Shown here piece by piece: positions 22,136-32,979 of a stretch of DNA of 64,000 nucleotides (positions are counted from its first letter, which is position 1; each line of letters begins with the position of its first letter). The DNA comes from Cavia porcellus (taxonomy: Eukaryota; Chordata; Mammalia; Rodentia; Caviidae), in contig NW_026947484.1 of assembly GCF_034190915.1 (NCBI RefSeq), positions 82,035,982-82,099,981 of the forward strand. The letters run 5' to 3'. Made by a program: the position numbers and the translations under genes. The notes beneath the pieces were generated by a model, which did no database searches, was not told the origin of the DNA, and saw only the letters and a program-made list of their open reading frames with translations.

Positions 22136-23291
22136 AATCTACTGGTAGATAAAATAGGTAAAACTCTTGAATACATTGGTGCAAAGACTTCATGAATAAA
22201 ACACCAATTTCATAGGACCTATCACAATGAATCAATTGGGATCTCATTTTATTAAAAAGCTTTTGCATAGCAACAGAAACAACCAATAGAGTGAAGAGAT
22301 AACTCACACTGTCAGAATAAATTTTTGCCAAATGTTCCTCAGACAAAGGAGCACTATCTAGAATATCTGTAGAACTAAAAAAAAAAAAAAAAACAGACCT
22401 CTCAAATTTAAAGATCCTACCCAATAATAAACATCTGAAATAGACACTTCTCAGATGAAGAAATATAAACAGCAAATAAATATATGAAAAAAATGTTCAA
22501 CACCACTGGTCATTTGAGAAATGCAAATTAAAACAACACTGAGAGTCTATGTCACTCTAAAAGAATTGCTATTATCAAGAAATCAACCAATAACAAATGC
22601 TGGTGAGGTTGTGGGGAAAAAGGAACCTTTCTCCACTGTCAGTGGGAGTGTAGATTGCCCCAACCACTATAGAAATCAATGCAGAGATTCCTCAAGAAAA
22701 GTAGAATTAGGTCATATTTGATCCAGATATTTCCCTTCTTGGTATTTTCCTGAAAAAATTAAAAGTATCATACACAGTGATAATATGCACACCCATGTTT
22801 ATAGCAGCACAGTTTATAATAGCTAAATCTTAGAAACAGCCCAAATGTCCATCAACCTATGAGTGGATAAATAACATGTGGGGATTTTTTTATATACAAG
22901 GAATACTGACCATACAGAAAGAAGCCAGAAAGAGCCTATACGCTTAAGTAAAATAAACAAGACATATTAGAATTGCATTGCTTCTTTGGTATGGGAAACC
23001 ACAAAGTATAAATAAGGACAAAACATAATACTAGATATTGTGAAACAGGAAGATAATGTTCAAGTGAGAAGAGGAACTAGAGAGAGGGTAGGGAGAAAGG
23101 AAGGGAAAATCTAAAAATGAAAAAAAATGGAAACAAAGCTTTGTAAGTAATGGGAAGAGGGCTTGAAGGGAGGGTGAGCAAATGGGGAAAGAAAGAATCA
23201 AGTTATCTTATGTACAGGTAAAAGTTCTCAATGATGAATATGATCATTATGTATACCTAAAATGTACTAACTCACTTAATTTTTAAAAATC
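22136..23291 (+). mobile_element. L1-a 3' part: ORF2 C terminus and 3' UTR
   Basis: Resumes L1 ORF2 after the HAL1-1 target duplication (TGGTAGATAAAATAGG, then GCAAATTAAAACAACACTGAG), passes the ORF2 end near 22760, and continues in an L1 3' UTR with GCCCAAATGTCCATCAACC, a purine-rich tract and the native end ATGTACTAACTCAC near 23270. Confidence 0.85.
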
Positions 23292-23293
23292 TC

Positions 23294-23399
23294 TGGCTGG
23301 GGATTTAGCTCAGCGGCATAAGTGCCTCCTTGGAAATGGACAGTCGTGAGTTGCACACAGCTGTGAGTTCGATCCCTGGTACCAAAAATAAATAAATAA
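23294..23399 (+). mobile_element. ID-type SINE inserted at the L1-a native 3' end
   Basis: CTGGCTGGGGATTTAGCTCAG through TTCGATCCCTGGTACC and (AAAT)n tail. An internal ~16-bp duplication (CGTGAGTTGCACACAG, CTGTGAGTTCGATC) lies around the B box. Flanking TAAAAATCTCT / TTAAAATCTCT suggests its own target duplication. Confidence 0.85.
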
Positions 23400-23745
23400 A
23401 TTTAAAATCTCTGCATCTGGGGGGACTGCTCTCTCTCTCAATTTCTATCATTTCTAACTCTACTTTTTCCTTTGCTTTTGCCTTCCTTTATAAGCATGTG
23501 TGTGTGAGTACACATGTGACCTTGCCATTTGAGCCTCCATTTCTCCTAGTTATGCTCATACTTTTGTACCTCATTATTTTTCTGTGCTTCAGGTAATTCA
23601 TTCTTCCAACTCACTTTTTTCTTCAGATTTCATATGTGCTTTTTAACATGAGTTTTCTTTTGAGTTTCTAATGCCAACAAATATGTTTCTAGACTCTACG
23701 TGGTCAACTAATTCTTTTTCAAACAAACTATTTTTGCATTCTAAA
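23400..23745 (+). other. probable 3'-transduced segment of L1-a
   Basis: About 345 bp of non-L1 sequence lies between the native L1 3' end (with the later ID insertion) and the A8 run that precedes the second copy of the L1-a target duplication. This arrangement is expected when L1 transcription reads past its own weak poly(A) site and carries downstream flank to the new site. No canonical AATAAA precedes the A8 run, which lowers certainty. Confidence 0.55.
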
Positions 23746-23765
23746 AAAAACTTTCAGTTACAGAT

Positions 23766-25635
23766 GAACAGTTTTATAAGCATGGCTGTATAATGTGGAT
23801 TATTTCATTATCTGAACTAGAGATGTGAAGTTACCTACTTATTGGGTAATAGTTTGGTATTTTATACCTTAAAAGGATCGTTTATACAAAATTAATTAAA
23901 GTCTCTACAAATTAAGTGAAATTTCATTTGACAGATTTATGTTTTCAAAATATAAATGTTTTATTGCATATGATTATGCATAAGCATAGTAAAACAGATT
24001 TTTCCATTGTGCCACTTATTGCCAACTAGAAACATCCCTTCCACAGATCTCTGGAAACCCAGAGTAAAAGAGGTCAGCTCAATTTCACTCAGAGGTAAAA
24101 CCACAGCACTAACAAAGGGAATCAAATTTCATATTTTAAACTGAAGAGTGAAGAAACGTTTACAAGAAAATAGACTGCGGGATTGTTGTTGAAATAATCC
24201 AGAGAATACAAACATCAAGTGAAAATTAATATCTGATGACTAGAAATTTCAATTTTGAATGAACAATGTATGTTCCGTGTAATGTAGTTTAATGCAAAGA
24301 TATTTCTACCCTTCAATCTCCATTTTGAAAGAGGAGTTTGGGTTCAGAGTTTGGAAGTACTGCTGAAACCACTAGAGTTTCTATAGCCAAAGGAGAAAAG
24401 GCCTATCCTCAGGGATGAAATAGTTTTGAAGGGCATGGCTAGCCAGCAGGTGAGAAGCAAAGTGAAGCTAATAACTTTATCCTCACTGAGAAATAGAGAA
24501 CTGCATCAGGACTGAAATAATCGCCTGCAGTTGGCACCAGCAAGGAAAACCTTGCTGGAAGACACCACTTCCAGAGCCACCTTCCTCAGTCAATAGTGGT
24601 GAGTGACCTCGGTATGGGTCCCCATAGAAACAACTGCGGAGCAAGAGCTGGTGAGGACTCCATTGTTGGGAAGGGCTGGGTATTTGAACCTGAGTCTCAG
24701 AGCAGCCCCTCTGGCTGCTTCACACTGCCAAGTTCCCAAAATGGATGAGGGAAAGACAGCTACAGGAGAGTGCTGGCAGTTGGAAAGCAGACTGGAAGGG
24801 AGTCCCCATGAAAACCAGGGACTAATGAATACAGACCCAGTCCTGTGATCAGAGGCCAGGATCAACCTGAGCTACATAGGATTGGAAGCTCACACTGGTA
24901 GCATGTTCTCACTGAAAGCTAAGTTCTAACCCAGCACCATTCGGGCAGCAGACTGCCACCTTAGACTTCCTGCGTGAACAGACATGTCCTGGCTTGAGTT
25001 CTGTTTCTTAACCCTTTTGGTTAAGAAAAAAAGTCATACATTCAAAACAATAGCAAACTTGCTTTTATTATTCTTTGATTGCACAATGGACCCCCAAAAT
25101 TCTGGGGAATGAGGGTATTACATGCCTAGACCACCCACAAATGTGAAAAACTGCAAATTTTAAATGTCAGACAGATGCCCATAAATGCTTATTTTTATAA
25201 TTAAAACCCTAGCTATGCTATGTCTCCTACAGTTATGAAATTTAATTTAATAAAATACTGTAATGATAAAGCATTAAAAGGTGCAGGGCATCTCAGGGAT
25301 CTTAGGGCTTTAAGAACACAACTGAGAACACTTGAGATAGCTACATGTGGCATAGCAAACTGTTATGGTGTGGAAATGCTGTTGCATCTGCCAGAAATGG
25401 GTAGCAGTCAATCAGCAGCAAAAATAATGCCTTTGGATTGTCTACTTGTAAACCTCCTGCCCTAAAAACAATTGCAGAGGATAATTTCTGTGAAATTTCA
25501 GTATTTTCTGTGAACAATTGTTAGTCAGGTTCCAAGGAAAAGTCCACAAATGACTAAGGCGATGAAATCTGAAGTACAACTTTTTGGGGCTATCCTGTAT
25601 TATTTTATCATTCATTATTTTACTTTGAAAAACAT
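23766..25635. other. unassigned DNA
   Basis: No gene or named repeat recognised. The part at about 24350-24900 is less AT-rich, with overlapping ~80-90 codon frames on both strands (24590-24865 minus and 24603-24848 plus). Mutually overlapping frames of similar length without domain features argue for base composition rather than coding. Confidence 0.45.
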
Positions 25636-25747
25636 TTTTTGAGGCAGGGTCTCACTATATAGTTCAGGCTGGTTTCAACTTGTGATGATTCTCTGGCCTC
25701 AGTCTCCCAAGTGCTGGGAATAGAGATACATGCCACCACACCTGACA
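25636..25747 (-). mobile_element. B1-type SINE
   Basis: Reverse B1: TTTTTGAGGCAGGGTCTCAC, GTTCAGGCTGG, GCCTCAGTCTCCCAAGTGC, CATGCCACCACACC. Confidence 0.88.
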
Positions 25748-28700
25748 ATTTTTTATTTTTTAAATTTTTACTGTTTTTCACCAACTCTAAATTTTCCCAA
25801 AACTTTTATTACATTATTTAATCCTTTTTTCTTTTATGAGCATGTCCCTGTATGTGTGCTTCACTTTTTCTCTTCCAATATACTTTGTACACAGTAAAGG
25901 AAATCTCCTTTGTCCTTTTATGTCCCTCCTATTTTAAGAGAAAAAAACAATGATACAATATATCAAAACAAGATAGTATGAGAGAAATGGCTAATACATT
26001 GTTATCTTCAAAGTAGGTGCTCAGATTACAATATATAAGCATAAAAAATTAATCAAATAATATAAATACAAATCTTTCTTTTCAATGAGCTAATACAAAT
26101 TAGTACAATAACAACTATCTTGTGTTACATATATATTTGTGTATAATGTATGTTTATTTTTCCTTTTCCATTTTTTATTTTCCTCTTTCCCCCACCCCAG
26201 TTTCTCTTTTGTTTTGAATACTTTCTCCTCTTTTCACAATATATATTGTACATTTTGGATCTTATTTACTCTTTCAACTTCTTACACTAGGGATACAGTA
26301 TGATGTTGACACATGTGAGTTTGATTTATTTCACTTGTCAGTATGGCCTCAAGTTGTATCCATGTACCTATAAAAGTCTCAAGTTTATCTTTCTTTATAG
26401 CTGAGTAATATTTCATTGTATAAAAATACATCTTTTTTATTCATTCATCAGTTTATGGGTATTTGGATTGTTTCCAAGATTTATCTACTATAAATTGTGC
26501 TGCTACAAATATAGGTCCACCTATATATAGCTGTGGTATGATGTTTTTAATTCTTCTGGGAAGATACCCAGAAGAAGAATAGCTATGGTGAATGGAACCT
26601 CTATCTTAGCTTTTTGAGAAATCTCCACACAGATTTCCACAGTGGTTGCATTCCCACCAACAGTGGAGAAGGGTTCCTTTTCCCCACATCTCTGCCAGCA
26701 TTTGTTACTGGTTGATTTCTTGATGATAGTCATTCTTTCTGGAATAAGATGGAATCTCAATGTTGTTTCAATTTGCATTTCTCAGATGACCAGTGATGTT
26801 GAATATTTTTTTCATATTTAATTTCCATTTATATTTCACCATGTAAGAAGTGTGTATTCATCCCAGATGCCCATTTTTGGGTGGAGCCTTTAAATATGGG
26901 GGTCTGAAATTTTTTCAATTGTTTATATGTTCTAGTTAGGACTCCTTTTCTGTGGGACAACTGACTAAAATTTTTTCCCACTCTGTCTTTTCATTCTGTT
27001 GGTGATTTATTTTGATGTACAGAAACTTTTTAATAAGATGAGATCCTTGTTGTTGATTTTTTGAGGTATTTCCTGTGCACTTTGGGTTTTGTTCTGCCTA
27101 TAGCTATGTCTTGAAGATTTCTACCTATTTTCCTCTCCAGTAGATTTAGTGTTTCTATTTTAGTATTTAGATCTTGGATCCATTTGGACTTTAGTTTAGT
27201 GCATGGTGATAGACATAGATTTAGTTTTAGTTCAGCATGTAGAGTGTCAATTTTTCCAGCACCATTAAAGAGACTTTCTTCCAGTGAACACGTCTGGCCC
27301 CTTTGTCAAAGGTAAGGTGGCTGAATATGTTTGCAATTGTTTTTGCATCTTCTAATCTGTGCTACTGATCCTCAAGTCTGTTTTGTGTAGGTATTTTTTT
27401 GTGTTTGTTTGTTTTGCAAATACCCTGCTGATTTTTATCACAGTAGTATAATTTCAAGTCAGGGATTGTGATGCCTCCTGCCATGCTTTTATTGCACAGA
27501 ATTGCTTTCGCTATTCTAGGTCTTCTGTTTCCAAATGAATTTTAGGAATGTTTTATCCAGTTCTGTGAGTATAGTAATGGTATTTTGATTGGGATTGCAT
27601 TAAATCTATATAACAATTTTGGTAGTATGGCCGTTTTTACTATGTTGGATTTCCCTATCCATGAGCAAGGGCTGTCTTTCCATTTTGGGATATCCTCTTC
27701 AAACTCCTTTTTCAGACTACTTTAATTTTCAATGTATAGATTCTTTAGTTCCTTTATTAGATTGATTCCTACATATTTTATCTTAGGGGATGCTACTGTG
27801 AAGGGTGTGTTTTCCTTGAATCTCTTTCACTGAGTTTGTTGTTTGTATACAGGAATGCTATTGATTTTTGAGTGTTGACTTTGTATCCAATTATGCTACT
27901 GAATTTGGTTATTAAATCTAGAAGTCTTGGTGGATTTTTTGGGGTATTCTATGTAGAACTGTGAATATTGATAATTTAACTTCTTCCTTTCCTATCTTTA
28001 TTCCTTTTATAGCTCTCTCATCTATTTGCTCTGGCTAATATTTCCAGAACTATATTGAATATGAGTGGTGATAGTGGACATCCTTGGCTTGTTCCTTATT
28101 TTAGAGTGAAAGCTTTCAGTTTCTGGCCATTTAGTATGATGCTGGCTATTGGTTTTATCTGATTGAGGTAAAGACCATCTATTTCAATTTTCTGTAGGTT
28201 TCTTAAAATGGATGTTGGAATTTGTCAAAAGCTTTTTCTGTATCTATTGAAATGATTATGTGATTTTTGTCTTTGGTTCTGCTGATATGGTGTATTACAT
28301 TTATTGATTTGCATATGTTGAACCATCCCCATATTTCTGGGAGGACTCTCACATGGTCATGGTATATAATCTTCTTGATAATTTGCTGCATTCTATTTGC
28401 TAGTATCTTATTGAATATTTTTGCATCTATGTTTATTAAGGAGATTGGCCTGTAGTTCTCTTTTTAGGTTGGGACTTTCTTTGGTTTTGGTTTCAGGGTA
28501 ATACTTGCCACCAGAAATGAATTAAGGAGTATTGCTTCCCCTTCAACTTCATTTGAGAGTTTGAGTAGTATTGGCATTAAATTTTTTCTAAATTTCTTGT
28601 GGAATTTGGCAGTGAATCACGAGAACCTGAGCCTTTCTTTGTTAGTAAGTTTTAATTACATCTTCAATATCATTAACTGATACTGAGTTATTCAGGATTT

Positions 28701-28883
28701 TTATATCTTCTTGATTTAGCTTTGGTAATTCTTAAATATCTAGGAATCTGTCCATTTCTTCTATGTTTTCCATCCTATGAGAGTAAAGATTTTCAAAGTA
28801 GATACATACTGTGATCTTCTGAATTTCCACACAATCTTTAGTGATTTCACCTTTTTCCTTCCTCAATGCATGAATTTTGAGAC

Positions 28884-28973
28884 TTGTGTTTTTTGGGGGT
28901 GGGAGGGAGTATCAAGAATTGAATTCATGATCTCAGACTTGCTATGTGGGTAAGCTATAAGCTATACTCCTGG

Positions 28974-28975
<2 letters not shown>
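28884..28975 (-). mobile_element. ID-related SINE in L1-b
   Basis: Reverse orientation: GGGTGGGAGGGAGTATCAAG, ATTGAATTCATGATCTCAG, ACTTGCTATGTGGG, CTATACTCCTGGCC. Its tail differs from that of the GGTACCGATAAAA subfamily, so it belongs to an older or separate ID-like family. Confidence 0.65.

Positions 28976-29012
<37 letters not shown>
28976..29012. repeat. (TA)n microsatellite
   Basis: Uninterrupted TA dinucleotide run of about 18 units at the 5' end of the SINE copy inside L1-b. Confidence 0.97.
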
Positions 29013-29019
<7 letters not shown>

Positions 29020-30303
29020 GGTTGGCTAAGGGCTTATCAATTGTATCTCTTTTCAAAGAACCAACTCTTCGATTCATTAATTCTTTGTATTTTTTCTTAG
29101 TCTCCATTGTGTTAACTTTTGCTGGATATTTATAATTTCCTCTCTTTTATGGGCTTTCAGTTTGTCTTGCTCTTCTTTTTCTAGAAGCTTACAGCACATT
29201 AGGTTGTTAATTTGTCCTCATTCTGTTTTTGTAATGTGAGAATTTGCCTTTATAAATCTCCCTCTTAGGACTGCTTTCATTGTGTCTCATAAGTTCCAGT
29301 AGATTGTAACTGCATTCTCACTTAGTAGTAGATATATTTTAATTCTTCTTTAATTTCATCTGTGACCCATTGGTTGTTTAAGAGGGTGATAATTTCCATG
29401 TGTTTATGAGGTTTTTACAGTTTCTTTTGCCATTAATTTCCAAGTTCACTGCACTATTGCCAGATAATATGCATGGGATAATTTCAATTCCTTTGCATTT
29501 GCTTAAGCATATTCTGTGGTCAAGTAGATAGTCTATTTTAGAGAATGTCCCATGTGCAGCTGAGAGGAATATGTATCTTGATGCTATTGGGTGGAACACT
29601 CTGTAAATATCTACTAAGTTCATTTGTTCACAGGTTTGGCCCAGTTCTGATATTTCTTTGCTGATTTTTTTGTCTAGATAATATATCTCTTTGTGACAAT
29701 GGGATATTAAGGACTCTTGTTAAAGTTGCATTATTGCTTATTTGATTTTTCATGTCTATTAATATTTGTCTTACACAGTTGGGTGCTCTCATATTTGATG
29801 CATACATATTTGTGATTATTAGCTCTTACTCTTGAAGTTTTCCCCTAACAAGTATGTAGTGATCTTCTTTATTGCTTTTTATCACTCTTGAAGTTCACAT
29901 TGTCTGCAAACAAAATAGCTACCCCTACTTTTTTTCTGGGTTCCTGGTGCATAGAAGATTGTTTTCTATCCTTTGACTTTAACTCTATGAATTTTTTGAG
30001 TTAAATGCATTCCTTGTATACAGCATATTGTTGGATATTGTTTCTTGATCCATTATGCCAATTTGTCTCTTATAATTGGTGAATTATTTACATTCATGGT
30101 AATAACTGATATGTCTTGGCTTGTCTTTGTCATGTTATTTTCCTGCTGTTAGAGCTTTTCTTTTCCCCTCAGTTTGACTGCTTGCCGGGCTTGGTGGTTT
30201 CTTTCTATTGCTATTCTTGGAATTATGATTATTTTTGTCTCTCTCTAAAATAAGGTGTACTTATAGTGTCCTTTGTTGGTTTGGTGGTCATAAATTACTT
30301 CAG

Positions 30304-31050
30304 TTATTCTTTGATATGGAAGTATCTTATTTCTCTATTAATTTTGAAAGGTATTTTTATAGGTAACGTGAATTGAGATTGGAAGTTTTCTTTTGGGGCT
30401 TGAAAAATTTCACTCCAAGCTCTTCCTGACTTGGTTTGTGTTGAGAAGACTGCCTTGATTTTGATGGGCTTTTCTTTATAGGTGATCTGCTTCTTTTCCT
30501 TAGTAGCTTTTAATATTCTGCTCTTGTGCTGCATTTCTATTATATGTCCTGGTGTAGATTTACTTTGGTCATGGCTGTGAGGAGTTCTATATGCTTCATT
30601 AACTTGTATGTCAAATTCTTTATTCATGCTTGGGAAGTTTTCTATTATTTCTGTGAAGATTTTTTTATGGTATTTGCAACTGTCTCCAGCTTTCTCACTG
30701 ACCCAAATCAATCATGTTATTTTTCTTTGCTTTATCTTGTAGCTGTTAGATTGATTTTTCAGTCTCTTTCTATTTTTAAGATATATTTCTTTTCATCATC
30801 ACTAGTTGCAATTCTGTCTTCAAAATCTGATATTCTATTTTCTCCATTCAATCTGTTGCATATACTTTCAAAGGAGGTTTTAATATTTTGGATTTCTGTT
30901 TGCATCTGTTTCATGGATTGCATGTCCTATGTTGGGCATTTTTGTTTCCATCATTTTTCTAGGTTTGTCTATTCTTTTATCTGTGTCTTGCCTAGTATCT
31001 TTGATTTTAAGCATCATTTACTTTTGTACCTGAGAGATTATTTTCTCTAT
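30304..31050 (-). pseudogene. L1-b ORF1 relic
   Basis: The minus-strand frame 30304-30711 reads FTEIIENFPSMNKEFDIQVN, EAYRTPHSHDQSKSTPGHII, KSRILKATKEKK and PIKIKAVFSTQT, the RRM to C-terminal-domain order of L1 ORF1p, ending near INREIRYFHIKE. The upstream coiled-coil part (to about 31050) is interrupted by stops. Confidence 0.82.
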
Positions 31051-31129
31051 AGATTTCCCACTTATTTTTTCACTTCTGCTGCTATCATTTCAGAATGTTC
31101 CATAGTTTGACTTCCAATTTCATCTATCT

Positions 31130-32242
31130 CATTGTGTTCCAGGATTGTCCTGAGTGAGCTGGGGGTCTGGAGTTGCATTTTGTTTCTGTGTTATTATCTT
31201 CTATTTTCTTCTTTTTCTCCTTTTATCTTCTATTTTCTCCTTTTATCTTATTTTATTTTGTTGATGCTTGCTAATTTTTTATGATAGCTTTATCACTAGT
31301 ATTAAGACGTCTCTTGGAAATGTGTATTTTCAGGAATGTTCACCAGGTATAGGTGGTTCTTTATGGTTATTCCAAGAACATACCTTCTCAATTTATAAAG
31401 GATGCATAGTTATTATCTGGCCCAGTACCCAATCCTTTGGTACTGCAATGGTTGCAATGATGATTGTGATCCCATACACTCACAGTGCTATCATACGAGA
31501 GAAAAACTGATTATAACATGTATGACATCCTGGCTAAAGTAGTACCATTAGTAATAACAATAGTTTCAACTACGGTTTAATTACTGACAAAACTATAGTA
31601 GCCATCAACCTGCCACTTCTGACCACAGGAACAAACTCTAAAGTTACTTAACAAAATCAAACCTATACCATGTACTTGTATGCAGTGATTTTCCCCTTAG
31701 GAGAGTGATTTTACCCTTCTGAGGATGGGCAAGAAGTATTAAAATGTGTAAGGGACACGATAAAGTGATGGTTGAAATCAAATATAGTCAAGTCAATGTA
31801 GGAGGTCAAAGGATGATCACCCCAGTTTTGGGAAACTGGGGGATACAGGAGGGAAAGAGTGAAATGGAATGTGAAGGAGTAATCAGAAAGGAAAGAGACA
31901 AAGTTTAAATTCAAGAAGTAATTGAGGAAAGAAAAAAGGTAAAAAACCTAAACAGTGGGGAAAAAAAAGAGAATGAAAAAGAAAAGAAAAAAAAGAGACC
32001 ACAAAAAGAGAGGAGAAAAACAAGCCCCCCAAAACAAAACTAACCACAAAATATGAAACAAAAGAAGACAACATAGAACCAGACAAGAAAAGAATATGCA
32101 ATTAGATGAACAAGGAAGAATAAAAATAGTAAAATACCTCTGATGTTTACACTTCCATTGTTGGTCTTGCTAATTACTCCACCCTCCAATGGCATGTGTA
32201 TGTCAACGCACCTGGGGCCAGTCATCCTATGTCTCATGGTCC
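31130..32242 (-). other. probable L1-b 5' UTR
   Basis: No coding potential. Purine-rich on the plus strand from about 31840 to 32120. Position immediately upstream of the ORF1 relic suggests 5' UTR; family not verified. Confidence 0.45.
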
Positions 32243-32252
32243 AGTCCCTCTT

Positions 32253-32339
32253 TTTTTTTTTTTGGTACCAGAGATCAAACTCACCACTGCGCGCTTTGCA
32301 AGGCAGGCACTTATGCCACTGAGCTAAATCCCCAGCCCT
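32253..32339 (-). mobile_element. ID-type SINE
   Basis: T head, TTGGTACCAGAGATCAAAC, CACTGAGCTAAATCCCCAGCC in reverse, with exact duplication AGTCCCTCTT (32243-32252, 32340-32349). Tail lacks the GATAAAAAGG motif. Confidence 0.93.
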
Positions 32340-32617
32340 AGTCCCTCTTACTTTTATCCATATTTGCCAGACTTCTTTCCCTTACATCTTATTCATTTTT
32401 AGTTTTTATTTTCTTTTCTCTTCTTCTTCATTTATCTCTGTTTAACTTTTTCTCTAATATTCTTATCAGTCATAGAATCCTTTTTCATTGCCATTTCTCA
32501 CTATCAATTTTGTAATTTTCCCTGGTATTGACTTCTAAATACATAACACACCCTTACCATCTTTAGAATCCTTTGCCCCCTCCTGTTTCTTCCTTCCCTT
32601 ACCACATAGCAGAGGAG

Positions 32618-32692
32618 TTAAAAAAAAATAAAATAAAAAAACCTCATAACTTCCTGAGCTCAATTTCCAGTACAAAAAAAAAATTTTTAACT
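32618..32692 (+). mobile_element. ID-type SINE remnant
   Basis: Only CTGAGCTCAATTTCCAGTAC and an A10 run are recognisable, preceded by an A-rich stretch. Low certainty. Confidence 0.4.
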
Positions 32693-32979
32693 GATTCTAT
32701 AAAGTGACTGTTCAGTGAGATGTTTTCATCACTAGAGAAGACAGTCATCAAATTTAGTGTACACTCTTGAGTAAAGACTTGGGTTGTTAAAATGTATATA
32801 CTATAACCATGGATTTCTTCTCTAGGCTAATGGGAGACCAAAAACAGGGTCACATGCATGGTCAGCTAGCCCTGAAATATATACCCCTCTAATGGATTAG
32901 CTTGTTACTACTGTAGCTGATTTGACTGCTTCGGAATAATTCTGATTCAGTGGACATTTCTGTACCAATGAACCTGTCT

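Larger units (their letters stand above)
16132..22760 (+). pseudogene. L1-a ORF2 relic (endonuclease/reverse transcriptase), split by HAL1-1
   Basis: L1 ORF2p nicks target DNA and reverse-transcribes L1 RNA. The opening ISLITINVNGPNSP matches the L1 endonuclease start, followed by a DKEGQSIL...GSIQEEEITI segment and SAHGSFSKIDHL. The reverse transcriptase is represented by [14 protein letters not shown] at about 17890 and SLFVDDMIL at about 18178, where the usual F-A-D-D core reads F-V-D-D. Stops occur throughout. HAL1-1 interrupts the C-terminal third at 18992-19006/22121-22135; reading resumes afterwards with the KINTGR-like region and the terminal MQIKTTLR block at about 22521. Summed length is somewhat short of a full ORF2. 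Confidence 0.85.
13718..23745 (+). mobile_element. L1-a: full-length, decayed LINE-1 with nested insertions
   Basis: A LINE-1 in sense orientation, read in order as 5' UTR, ORF1 relic, ORF2 endonuclease and reverse-transcriptase relic, 3' UTR and tail. The host L1 is interrupted by a HAL1-like element (19007-22120) and an ID SINE (about 23294-23399). Removing both leaves about 6.5 kb of L1 plus about 350 bp of extra 3' sequence, which is full L1 length. A 20-bp direct repeat (AAAAACTTYCAGTTACAGAT, one mismatch) abuts the 5' end at 13697-13716 and recurs at 23746-23765 after an A8 run, marking one insertion event that includes sequence downstream of the native L1 3' end at about 23291. ORFs carry many stops and frameshifts, so it is inactive. 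Confidence 0.85.
26500..30240 (-). pseudogene. L1-b ORF2 relic
   Basis: Minus-strand L1 ORF2. At the 5' side VDIYRVFHPIASRYIFLSAA and HGTFSKIDYLLDH match the endonuclease C-terminal region (about 29378-29623). The reverse transcriptase is seen in [15 protein letters not shown] (about 28203-28260), and the C-terminal MQIETTLRFHLIPE / STNKCWQRCGEKEPFSTVGG block is at 26521-26778. Frames are broken throughout. An ID-type SINE with a (TA)n tract lies inside at 28884-29012. Confidence 0.85.
25800..32650 (-). mobile_element. L1-b: near full-length, decayed LINE-1 on the minus strand
   Basis: Reading right to left: a probable A/T-biased 5' UTR (about 31130-32650), ORF1 relic (30304-31050), ORF2 relic (26500-30240) and 3' UTR (to about 25800). 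ORF2 length is about normal, so no large internal deletion is evident. Its 3' UTR differs from those of L1-a and L1-c, suggesting another subfamily. Numerous stops make it inactive. Both outer boundaries are approximate because I found no target duplication. Confidence 0.75.

Noticed and set aside
24590..24865. Overlapping ~80-90 codon frames on both strands
   Set aside because: Mutual antisense overlap with no similarity to known proteins; base composition is the simpler cause.
30526..31110. 194-codon plus-strand frame rich in Phe/Ser/Ile
   Set aside because: It is antisense to the L1-b ORF1 relic; reverse frames of A-rich L1 commonly stay open.
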